The notes under the pieces: model-generated
The model's input: only the letters and a program-made list of their open reading frames with translations
What the model was told of the DNA's origin: nothing
Databases searched by the model: none
Program-made: the position numbers and the translations under genes
Part shown: one piece after another, positions 1 to 5,333 of the stretch
Position numbering within the stretch: position 1 is the stretch's first letter
How the letters are laid out: each line of letters starts with the position of its first letter
Source of the DNA: Spartobacteria bacterium
Lineage (GTDB): Bacteria; Verrucomicrobiota; Verrucomicrobiia; Chthoniobacterales; UBA10450
Assembly: GCA_003445855.1 (NCBI GenBank)
Contig: DMCG01000046.1
Coordinates: 1 to 5,555 of the forward strand
Length of the DNA: 5,555 bases
Direction of reading: 5' to 3'

Positions 1-345
1 GTGAACGAAATCGCGTTCGCGGTGTAGCACGGTTGTGCCGTACGGGATTTGAATCGTCACCGGTTGCGTGATCGTGACTAATTCCTGCGGTGTGGCGGCT
101 GGGACAGGTTCGACTGACGGTGGCGTCGCTGCAATCTGCGGCGTTACTTGCGGTTGAGTTTGTGGCGGAACAAAGCCGGCAATCGATCCGCCGGTCAAAA
201 GCTGCATGACGGGATGAATTTCCCAAACCGCGAGAGACGAATCGTAGTTCCGCCGATTATTTCGTGTGTCGTTACCCGAATGATCGATGTCGTAGAACGC
301 CTTTCCGACGGCAGTAACGATTGGCCGCCGATTCGCGAAACGGTT
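1..345 (-). pseudogene. 3'-part of envelope-type protein gene (WEIHPV motif, Pro/Thr linker, SH3-like segment), 5' end missing
   Basis: Read on the minus strand, this frame stays open for 115 codons and runs off the left edge. It starts after an in-frame TAA (346-348), with an in-frame TAG just before it (373-375). The first part reads RPIVTAVGKAFYDIDHSG, then SLAVWEIHPVMQL. I recall this pattern from uncharacterised secreted bacterial proteins in which a small beta-rich domain ends in WEIHPV. A Pro/Thr/Gln-rich linker of about 35 residues follows (VPPQTQPQVTPQ...). The last part, TITQPVTIQIPYGTTVL, looks like the start of an SH3-like domain. No ATG, GTG or TTG occurs in frame before the Met at 205-207, which lies inside the conserved motif. 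Only 119 bases separate the frame from the DUF721 gene, so there is no room for a normal N-terminus with signal peptide. I infer a 5'-truncated or frameshifted gene; a sequencing indel or non-canonical start remains possible. Function unknown. Confidence 0.5.
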
Positions 346-409
346 TTAGACAATAATCCACTTCACCGGCTTCTACGAGATCTGCGCGGCGAAGTTTTCG
401 AAAAAGTCT

Positions 410-450
410 AAAAAAATATTGATTTGGCCGGACGCCGATGGAGGCCCGGC
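410..450 (-). terminator. possible weak intrinsic terminator after the DUF721 gene
   Basis: On the minus strand, 15 bases past the DUF721 stop, GCCGGGC (450-444) can pair with GTCCGGC (433-427). This gives a 7-bp GC-rich stem with one G-U pair and a 10-base loop. A run of seven T follows at 416-410, but a 10-base spacer separates stem from T-run, which is longer than in a classical Rho-independent terminator. The surrounding gap (346-464) shows no coding signal in any frame that I can defend. The position at the end of the rpoN-DUF721 pair makes termination here plausible but unproven. Confidence 0.25.
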
Positions 451-464
451 GCCCCAACGTCAGA

Positions 465-824
465 TCAGCCGACGCGAAAGCGAACGTCGCGGATTATTTT
501 TGCGCCGAACCGCTGTTTCAACTTTCGCAAGATGTCGATCTTCGAGACTTGCTCGAGTTCGTAATGCAAGGTCGGCTGGAGCACACGGACATAAAGAATG
601 CCTTCGCGCAAGACGACCGGCGACGAATGGGCCGCAATAAACTCGCCGACAATCTTGCTCCAGGCGTCGATGACTTCCGTTTCGTGCAGACGTTCTTTCA
701 GGCCGAGCCGTTGCATCACCCTCGGAAGCAACTCGGCAGTCGCCTGCCAGCGGTCCGGACGAGATTTGTTTTCCGGAAGACCGCGCCATTCGGCAATTGT
801 GGAGGCTCGAAGCGCGGCGTTCAT
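465..824 (-). CDS. DUF721 (DciA-like) domain protein
   Basis: A 119-residue protein, nearly all of it the DUF721 domain. Family-like features are a central AWSKIVGEFIAAHSSP block (about residues 54-69, with Trp55, Gly60 and His66), then LREGILYVRV (72-81), an LHYEL strand or helix, and the C-terminal IRDVRFRVG ending typical of the domain. DUF721 proteins include DciA, which recruits or loads the replicative helicase DnaB in bacteria that lack DnaC/DnaI. Whether this short protein does so is inferred from family only. The ATG start leaves a 32-residue polar lead-in before the domain; no strong Shine-Dalgarno is visible. It lies 63 bases downstream of rpoN on the same strand and may be co-transcribed, although a hairpin lies between them. 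Alternative: a DUF721 protein of other nucleic-acid-related function, as many are uncharacterised. Confidence 0.85.
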   Translation of the reverse strand: MNAALRASTIAEWRGLPENKSRPDRWQATAELLPRVMQRLGLKERLHETEVIDAWSKIVGEFIAAHSSPVVLREGILYVRVLQPTLHYELEQVSKIDILRKLKQRFGAKIIRDVRFRVG

Positions 825-837
825 TCGGCTGATTATC

Positions 838-867
838 TAGCGGCAAAGGCTACAACTTCGCCAGCTA
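838..867 (-). repeat. hairpin-forming intergenic element between rpoN and the DUF721 gene
   Basis: On the minus strand TAGC-T-GGCGAAG, loop TTGTAGC, CTTTGCC-GCTA can fold into an 11-bp stem. It has one G-U pair, a single bulged T and a 7-base loop. On the plus strand the same stem carries an A-C mismatch, so folding is better in the rpoN transcript direction. No T-run follows, so it is not a standard intrinsic terminator; mRNA processing, 3'-end stabilisation or a REP-like element are options. It overlaps the left end of a 17-base sequence repeated at 2974-2990. Confidence 0.45.
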
Positions 868-878
868 AGATCGACAAT
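862..878 (+). repeat. 17-base exact repeat CAGCTAAGATCGACAAT, copy 1
   Basis: The same 17 bases occur at 2974-2990. This copy is intergenic, between the rpoN stop and the DUF721 start, and overlaps one arm of the hairpin at 838-867. It contains the 10-mer AAGATCGACA, which is found seven times in the window. Random expectation for any 17-base pair in a window this size is well below one percent. Confidence 0.7.
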
Positions 879-887
879 TGAAAATCG

Positions 888-2306
888 TTAGTACTTCCGC
901 CGCATGTTGCTGGGAAGAATATTCAATTCGGTGCGATATTTCGCGACTGTGCGGCGTGCGATCGGGATTCCGCGCTGACTCAGAATTTCGACAATCTCCT
1001 TGTCACTCAACGGCGAATTCCCGTCTTCGTTTTTCACCAAGTCCAGGATTGCTTCTTTGACGCTGGTATTGCTCATCGATTCACCGGTGGCGGTTTGATA
1101 ACCGGGCGTGAAAAAATACTTCATCTCAAACACGCCCTGCGGCGTGGAGATGTATTTCCCCGAGATCGCGCGGCTGACCGTGGTCTCGTGCACGCCTACC
1201 ACGTCGGCGATTTGCACCATGGTCATCGGCTTCAAATGGGCCGATCCGTGCTCGAAAAAATCGCGCTGCCGCTTCACGATTTGGTGCGCGATATTGGAAA
1301 TCGTTTGCTGGCGCTGGTGAATCGACTTGATCAAAAACTTTCCGCTCCGGATTTTATCGCGAATGTAATCTTTGACTTCGTTGCCGTTGCCATCCTGCGC
1401 CATGATGTCTTTGTAAATGTTGCTGATGCGCAAGTGCGGGATTTGTTCGCCGTTTAGGATGACCTGGTAATCTCCGTTCACTTTTTCGACAGTGACGTCC
1501 GGCAAAACGTAATTTTGCGGAGAGGCGGCGAAGACCTGGCCCGGGCGCGGGTCGAGCTGCGCGATATTGTTGGCGCATTTCTGGACTTGCTCGACGCTGA
1601 TCCCCATTCGGCGCGCAATCTCGGGGAAGCGCCGTTTCCCGAGATCCGGCATGTGCTCGGAAATGATTTTGTACTCGAGGCTGCTTTGTTTTCCCTCGCG
1701 CTTTAACTGAATGAGCAAACATTCGCGCAGATCGCGTGCGCCCACGCCCGGCGGATAAAAACTTTGGATGAGCGTGAGGATGTTCTCGAAGTCCTCCTTC
1801 GGAATGCCGGTGTTGAGCGCCATCTCCTCCGGCGTCGTTTGGAGGAATCCGTTGTCGTCGATGTTGCCAATGATCAGCTCGGCCGTTTTGCGGTCGTTCG
1901 TGTTGAGCACCGTCTGGTTCAATTGCCCCATGAGATGCTGCTGAAGTGTCTCCTGCGTGGCGATGGAGTCGAAAAAAAATTGCCGCTTATCGTCCGCCTC
2001 CTGGGAACGGCCCGTGTAGCTGCCCGACTGCGCCATGTAATCGCGCCATTCGTCATCGAGTTTCGCCAGCTTATCGAATTCCTCTTTGAATTTTTCGTCC
2101 GAGGCAGTCTCGGCATCGTTGCGCTCGTCGGAATTCGGCTCATCCGGAAGCTCTTCCAGCACAGGATTCGTTTCCATCTCCTGTTGCACGAGGTTGCGCA
2201 GCTCGAGGAGCGGCGCCTGCAGAATCAGAAGACTCTGCTGGAGTTGCGGCGCGAGGACCTGTTGCAGAGAAAGATTCTGCGACTGATGCATGCCTTGGCC
2301 GGCCAT
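888..2306 (-). CDS. rpoN: RNA polymerase sigma-54 factor RpoN
   Basis: A 472-residue protein, normal length for the family. Region I (residues 7-50) is Gln/Leu-rich, with NLSLQQVLAPQLQQSLLILQ and ETNPVLEEL; this part contacts activators and keeps the holoenzyme silent. Region II (about 51-110) is acidic. The core-binding part has IGNIDDNGFL (146-155), PGVGARDLRECL (186-197) and LDPRPGQ (252-258). The DNA-binding part has the helix-turn-helix around MVQIADVVGVHETTVSRAIS (363-382) and YISTPQGVFEMKYFF (385-399). The RpoN box ARRTVAKYR (450-458), which reads the -24 element, is intact. RpoN directs core polymerase to -24/-12 promoters and needs an ATP-dependent activator; a candidate is encoded at 3867-5237. 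The ATG at 2306 is preferred, but Met6 is possible. The gene is first in a minus-strand pair with the DUF721 gene and diverges from the small plus-strand genes. All regions are present and nothing suggests decay. Confidence 0.97.
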   Translation of the reverse strand: MAGQGMHQSQNLSLQQVLAPQLQQSLLILQAPLLELRNLVQQEMETNPVLEELPDEPNSDERNDAETASDEKFKEEFDKLAKLDDEWRDYMAQSGSYTGRSQEADDKRQFFFDSIATQETLQQHLMGQLNQTVLNTNDRKTAELIIGNIDDNGFLQTTPEEMALNTGIPKEDFENILTLIQSFYPPGVGARDLRECLLIQLKREGKQSSLEYKIISEHMPDLGKRRFPEIARRMGISVEQVQKCANNIAQLDPRPGQVFAASPQNYVLPDVTVEKVNGDYQVILNGEQIPHLRISNIYKDIMAQDGNGNEVKDYIRDKIRSGKFLIKSIHQRQQTISNIAHQIVKRQRDFFEHGSAHLKPMTMVQIADVVGVHETTVSRAISGKYISTPQGVFEMKYFFTPGYQTATGESMSNTSVKEAILDLVKNEDGNSPLSDKEIVEILSQRGIPIARRTVAKYRTELNILPSNMRRKY

Positions 2307-2312
2307 ACGCGG

Positions 2313-2341
2313 AGTTTACCGACTTCGAGCGCGACAGGCAA
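2313..2341 (-). promoter_or_regulatory. candidate sigma-70-type promoter for rpoN, possibly leaderless
   Basis: On the minus strand TTGCCT (2341-2336) is followed by a 17-base spacer and TAAACT (2318-2313). Each hexamer matches the sigma-70 consensus at 4 of 6 positions. Only six bases separate the -10 box from the rpoN ATG, so transcription would begin at or next to the start codon. That would give a leaderless mRNA, which fits the lack of a Shine-Dalgarno site. The match is modest and could be chance. Confidence 0.3.
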
Positions 2342-2444
2342 GCAATATGCGCGCCGGACATGTCGATCCAAGCCTATTTTGCGGAGCGAACAATGCGCTG
2401 CGGAACACGACTTGCTCTTCAATCCGGCGAGCCGACTTTTCCCT

Positions 2445-2678
2445 GTGAAACGCATCTCTCTCACCATTCTCCTTTTCGTGACACTGTTCGCCATGCTCTC
2501 AAGCGCTGCGCAAGCACCGGATCCAAAAGACGACCAGGAAAAACTCCTGGCCCTCGTCAAAGAAGTGCAGGCGCAGCAATCCCAAATCGCCGCGAACCAA
2601 ACCAAAATCGACGCGAAACTCGCGGACCTGGCCGAAACCCTGCGCGTCGCGCGAATTTTTTCCAGCAGGAGCCGCTAA
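2445..2678 (+). CDS. small exported coiled-coil protein, 77 residues
   Basis: I do not recognise a named family. The protein starts at GTG (read as Met) with a clear Sec signal peptide: KR, then a hydrophobic core ISLTILLFVTLFAML (4-18). Cleavage is likely near SSAAQA (19-24). The mature part is about 53 residues of charged, Gln/Ala/Leu-rich helix (QEKLLALVKEVQAQQ, then KIDAKLADLAETLRV) suited to a coiled coil. It ends in the basic tail ARIFSSRSR. There is no lipobox Cys and no transmembrane segment beyond the signal, so it is probably periplasmic or cell-surface. GTG is chosen because it places two basic residues directly before the hydrophobic core; a TTG eleven codons upstream is the alternative. 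It lies 8 bases upstream of a second gene with the same architecture, suggesting an operon or an ancient duplication. It diverges from rpoN. Confidence 0.6.
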   Translation: MKRISLTILLFVTLFAMLSSAAQAPDPKDDQEKLLALVKEVQAQQSQIAANQTKIDAKLADLAETLRVARIFSSRSR

Positions 2679-2686
2679 TCCACAGT

Positions 2687-2980
2687 ATGAGACGACAACT
2701 TTTCTCCATCTCGATTTTTGCGGCGATGTCGATCTTTGCCGCAAAGGCACAGTCGCCTGCGCCAATTGTTGTTCCCGCCCTTTCCCCGGCGATCGTTTCA
2801 ACGACACCGAAAGCGGCACCGGTGATCGATTCTGATTCGCTGCCACTCACGATCAAGGTGCTCCAGGAAATGAAAGCGGCTAACGAAGAAATGCTGAAGA
2901 AACAGGAAGCCGCCTTGCAGCAACTGGAGGAGCTCCAGAAGGCCGCGGACGAAATCAAGGTCTTTAGTAAGCGCAGCTAA
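2687..2980 (+). CDS. small exported coiled-coil protein, 97 residues
   Basis: No named family is recognised. There is a Sec signal peptide at residues 1-21: MRRQ, hydrophobic ISIFAAMSIFAA, then cleavage after AKA (19-21). A Pro/Ala/Val-rich low-complexity stretch (22-50) follows. The last part is a strongly helical segment (about 52-90), LPLTIKVLQEMKAANEEM then KKQEAALQQLEELQKAA, with spacing of hydrophobic residues that fits a coiled coil. It ends in IKVFSKRS, which resembles the ARIFSSRSR tail of the upstream 77-residue protein. The ATG is 8 bases after that gene's stop; an AGGAG (2667-2671) is present but about 15 bases from the ATG, too far for an ideal ribosome site. A longer in-frame reading upstream is basic, Pro/Arg-rich and overlaps the first gene, so it was not used. 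The stop codon lies inside the 17-base repeat at 2974-2990. Likely periplasmic; function unknown. Confidence 0.6.
   Translation: MRRQLFSISIFAAMSIFAAKAQSPAPIVVPALSPAIVSTTPKAAPVIDSDSLPLTIKVLQEMKAANEEMLKKQEAALQQLEELQKAADEIKVFSKRS
2724..2741. repeat. 18-base exact repeat CGATGTCGATCTTTGCCG, copy 1
   Basis: Identical to 3694-3711. This copy lies in the signal-peptide codons of the 97-residue gene (AMSIFAA), while the other is read on the opposite strand as AKIDI in the creatininase-family gene. The two proteins are unrelated, so common ancestry of the genes does not explain the match. On the minus strand it carries the AAGATCGACA core. Confidence 0.6.
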
Positions 2981-2990
2981 GATCGACAAT
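2974..2990 (+). repeat. 17-base exact repeat CAGCTAAGATCGACAAT, copy 2
   Basis: Identical to 862-878. This copy spans the TAA stop (2978-2980) of the 97-residue exported protein gene and runs into the 39-base gap before the convergent creatininase-family gene. No intrinsic terminator is evident in that gap; only a 4-bp GCGG/CCGC stem (2999-3009) is seen. Confidence 0.7.
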
Positions 2991-3019
2991 GGAGCCGGGC
3001 GGAAACCGCATTAATGGCG

Positions 3020-3790
3020 TCACAATCCCGCCATGTCCCATTTCCTGATCGTTTCTTCGATTAAGCGCGCGACTTTATCGTTCACTTTGGCGAAATAAGT
3101 TTTCGCCTTTGCCAAATCAAACTTCGGATAACCCTGTCCCTCTTTGTAAAGCAAAATACTCGAGGGAAAGGGATACGCGCTCCAGGTATTCGGCGCCGGG
3201 ATCGCCGTCGCCATATCTGACTTATAGCGCTCTTTCCAAACGAGCGACGGATCAATCGCCATCATGTAGGCAGTTTCATTTTCGCCAGCGTGTCCGCCAT
3301 CTTCTCCATAAACTTCGAGTGTGACGTCGCTGCAAAACGACCACCAGTTCACAACCAAAATCCGCGTCCTGGTTTCGCGGCCGACTTCTTGCGCGAGCGC
3401 GCTCAAGATCGCGGTCTGGCCGCCGCCGTGACCGTTGAGCATGATGATATTTTTGAACTTGTTTTTCGCCAAGCCGATCAGAACGGCGCGCACATACGCG
3501 CGATAAACGTCTTCGGGAACAGTAAAGCCGCCGGGATAGGCATCGAGAATTCCAGTGAATCCGTACGGAATCACTGGCGCAATCATCGCGTTCACGCGCG
3601 GGGCAATTTCCTTCGCCATCGCGACGGGCGCAATGATGTCGGTGCCATTGGCGGTGACACCATGCGCTTCGATCGTTCCGAGCGGAAGCAGCACGATGTC
3701 GATCTTTGCCGGAACCCACTCGCGAAATTCCATCCAGTTGATGCGCTCCATTTCGCGCGTGCTCGGGCCGGTTTGCTCCGCTCCATTCAT
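3020..3790 (-). CDS. creatininase-family (creatinine amidohydrolase-like) metalloenzyme
   Basis: A 256-residue protein matching the creatininase fold family, which hydrolyses cyclic or linear amide bonds using a bound metal pair. Visible motifs are LPLGTIEAHG (35-44; Glu41 and His43 as metal-ligand candidates), NGTDIIAP (48-55; Asp51), PVIPYGFTG (72-80), IIMLNGHGGGQ (115-125; His121), and GGHAGENETA (165-174; His167, with Glu170 or Glu172). All expected ligand positions appear filled, so it should be active. Substrate cannot be read from sequence: the family includes creatininase, the formamide hydrolase of riboflavin biosynthesis in archaea, and the mycofactocin peptidase MftE. No mycofactocin or creatinine genes are in view. 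No signal peptide is apparent, so it is cytoplasmic. ATG at 3790 is used; Met14 is an equally reasonable start since the first 13 residues are polar and not part of the domain. The gene lies 76 bases downstream of the response regulator on the same strand. Confidence 0.88.
   Translation of the reverse strand: MNGAEQTGPSTREMERINWMEFREWVPAKIDIVLLPLGTIEAHGVTANGTDIIAPVAMAKEIAPRVNAMIAPVIPYGFTGILDAYPGGFTVPEDVYRAYVRAVLIGLAKNKFKNIIMLNGHGGGQTAILSALAQEVGRETRTRILVVNWWSFCSDVTLEVYGEDGGHAGENETAYMMAIDPSLVWKERYKSDMATAIPAPNTWSAYPFPSSILLYKEGQGYPKFDLAKAKTYFAKVNDKVARLIEETIRKWDMAGL
3694..3711. repeat. 18-base exact repeat CGATGTCGATCTTTGCCG, copy 2
   Basis: Identical to 2724-2741. It lies within the minus-strand creatininase-family coding sequence, encoding PAKIDI near residues 27-32. 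It contains the AAGATCGACA core on the minus strand. Confidence 0.6.
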
Positions 3791-3821
3791 GTCGATCTTA
3801 CGGGAATCAAGGGAGGGTCGA

Positions 3822-3849
3822 TTTCCAAATTGGCCGATCGGTTTGGAAA
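3822..3849. repeat. perfect 8-bp inverted repeat between response regulator and creatininase-family genes
   Basis: TTTCCAAA (3822-3829) and TTTGGAAA (3842-3849) are exact inverted arms around 12 bases that contain the palindrome CCGATCGG. A second, overlapping stem CGGTTT/AAACCG (3839-3852) competes with it, and a third TTCCAA half-site lies at 3856-3861. It sits 18 bases past the regulator stop and 32 bases before the creatininase-family ATG. It could be an operator, an mRNA hairpin limiting read-through, or a weak terminator; no T-run follows. Confidence 0.45.
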
Positions 3850-3866
3850 CCGCCGTTCCAAGAAAT

Positions 3867-5237
3867 CTACTTCCTGTTCTTCGGTTCTACTTTGCGATAA
3901 AGCGTGGCCATGCTGATGTCCAGCATGCTGGCGGCTTTCTCGCGAGAGCCTTTGCAATGCGACAATGTCGCTTCGATGTAGCCGCGCTCCTGTTGCTGAA
4001 TGAATTCATCGAGAGGTTGTCCAACCGGCATCGCGGCCAGCGCCTGATCGGCTTTTTCGCCTTGCGCCTCGCTCACGATGTGCGGCGGCAAATCGCTCGG
4101 CAGAATCAGATCGTCCTCACACAAAGCGCAGGCGCGCTCGATTGCATTTTCCAGTTCGCGCACATTGCCCGGATAACCGTAGTGACACAAAATGTCCACC
4201 GCCGCCGGATCGATTTTCTTCGGTTCGCCTCCCGCCGCACTCGCTTGTTTCTGCAGGAAATGATTGACCAGCAGCGGGACATCTTCCAAACGGTCGCGCA
4301 ATGGCGGAATCTCCACCGGAATAACCGCAAGCCGATAGTAAAGATCTTCGCGAAAGGTCCCGTCCCTGAGTTTCGGTTGCAGCGGCTCATTCGTCGCGCC
4401 CACCACGCGCACATTCACCGGCGAGCTCTTGTTATCGCCCACCCGTCGCACTTCGCGCTCTTGCAGGACGCGAAGCAGCTTGGTCTGCAACGGCGGCGCC
4501 ATTGAGTTTACCTCATCGAGAAAAATCGTGCCGAGATTCGCCTCTTCGAATAAGCCGCGTTTGTCCGCCACCGCGCCGGTGAATGCGCCCTTTTTGTGAC
4601 CAAACAACTCCGATTCCAGCAAGTTCTCCGGCAGCGCGCTGCAATTGATCGCGACGAAAGGATGATGCTGCCGGTTGCTGTTGAAATGCAGACCGCGCGC
4701 GACCAGTTCCTTGCCCGTGCCGCTTTCACCCTGGATCAAAACCGTGCTGTCAGTATCGGCCACTTTGTTAATGAGATTGTAAACCTGCTGCATTTTCCGG
4801 CTCGTCCCGATGATGTTCTCGAAACGATAACGATTCTTCAGCTCCTTTCGGAGATAAACGTTCTCCCGCAGGGCGGCCTGATAATCGAGCGCGCGCTGGA
4901 CCGTCAGTTGCAGCTCGTCAATCTTGAACGGCTTGGTCACGTAATCATACGCCCCCATCTTCATCGCTCCGACCGCGGTCTCGACCGTTCCGTAGGCCGT
5001 GATCAAAATCACCGCCGCTTGTCGATGATGCTCCCGCATGTGCCGCAGCACGTCGAAGCCCGTCATCGTCTCCATCTTGATGTCCGCAATCACGACTTGC
5101 GGCTGAATACTATCGAGCTGCTCGACTGCTTTCGGCGCGGAATTAAACGGAAAAACTTGATGACCTTTTTCGCGACAAAGCGTCGCGATGACCTCCACCA
5201 TCGCCGGTTCGTCATCGATAATTATGATCTTCGCCAT
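3867..5237 (-). CDS. NtrC-family sigma-54-dependent response regulator
   Basis: A 456-residue protein, standard length for a three-domain activator. The receiver domain (1-120) has acidic DDE (8-10), phosphoacceptor Asp52 in ADIKM, Thr80 and Lys102 in TKPF. A helical linker (about 112-140) leads to the AAA+ domain (141-370). This has Walker A GESGTGKE (170-177), the sigma-54-contacting GAFTGA loop (217-222), Walker B TIFLDEV (237-243), and REDLYYRL (296-303) with the arginine finger region. The Fis-type helix-turn-helix is at about 409-450 (KGSREKAASMLDISMATLYRK). Phosphorylation by a kinase should allow ring assembly and ATP-driven opening of RpoN promoters; rpoN itself is at 888-2306. No histidine kinase is adjacent, so its partner is elsewhere. 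The ATG at 5237 starts directly with the first receiver strand (AKIIIIDDE). A 14-bp palindrome lies just before the ATG. Target genes and signal cannot be named; it resembles the AtoC/ZraR/NtrC group generally. Confidence 0.95.
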   Translation of the reverse strand: MAKIIIIDDEPAMVEVIATLCREKGHQVFPFNSAPKAVEQLDSIQPQVVIADIKMETMTGFDVLRHMREHHRQAAVILITAYGTVETAVGAMKMGAYDYVTKPFKIDELQLTVQRALDYQAALRENVYLRKELKNRYRFENIIGTSRKMQQVYNLINKVADTDSTVLIQGESGTGKELVARGLHFNSNRQHHPFVAINCSALPENLLESELFGHKKGAFTGAVADKRGLFEEANLGTIFLDEVNSMAPPLQTKLLRVLQEREVRRVGDNKSSPVNVRVVGATNEPLQPKLRDGTFREDLYYRLAVIPVEIPPLRDRLEDVPLLVNHFLQKQASAAGGEPKKIDPAAVDILCHYGYPGNVRELENAIERACALCEDDLILPSDLPPHIVSEAQGEKADQALAAMPVGQPLDEFIQQQERGYIEATLSHCKGSREKAASMLDISMATLYRKVEPKNRK

Positions 5238-5240
5238 GAA

Positions 5241-5254
5241 TCTCAGCGCTGAGA
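5241..5254. promoter_or_regulatory. perfect 14-bp palindrome before the response regulator start
   Basis: TCTCAGCGCTGAGA is its own reverse complement and ends three bases before the regulator's ATG on the minus strand. A -10-like TAAAAT (5262-5257, 5 of 6 to TATAAT) lies immediately upstream, so the palindrome would cover the transcription start and ribosome site. No good -35 is seen. This fits an operator for a dimeric protein or a small mRNA hairpin affecting translation; which protein binds is unknown. Confidence 0.45.
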
Positions 5255-5333
5255 ATATTTTACTTTTGAGAAAAGGAAAGCGAAAATGAGAATCCGCGGA
5301 GGAATGACCTCAGCGTCCCGACTCATAGCGCCC

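Noticed and set aside
148..411. Plus-strand open frame of 87 residues
   Set aside because: It is antisense to the minus-strand frame with recognisable WEIHPV and SH3-like motifs, and its own product shows no family features.
272..457. Minus-strand 61-residue frame starting at TTG
   Set aside because: Very basic product with no motif. It overlaps the recognisable frame out of register and has no ribosome site; kept only as a possible frameshift partner.
1764..2444. Long plus-strand extension upstream of the 77-residue gene
   Set aside because: Mostly antisense to rpoN; signal peptide logic places the real start at the GTG at 2445.
2360..2686. Plus-strand extension upstream of the 97-residue gene
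   Set aside because: Arg/Pro-rich out-of-frame reading of the preceding gene; the ATG at 2687 starts a clean signal peptide.
2991..3019. Terminator in the convergent gap
   Set aside because: Only a 4-bp GCGG/CCGC stem with a 3-base loop and no T-run on either strand.
3290..4505. Two long plus-strand frames (208 and 316 residues) across the creatininase-family and regulator genes
   Set aside because: Antisense shadows of strongly recognised minus-strand genes; products lack coherent motifs.
4596..5252. Plus-strand frame of 218 residues
   Set aside because: Antisense to the AAA+ and receiver domains of the response regulator; Arg/Leu/His-rich shadow composition.
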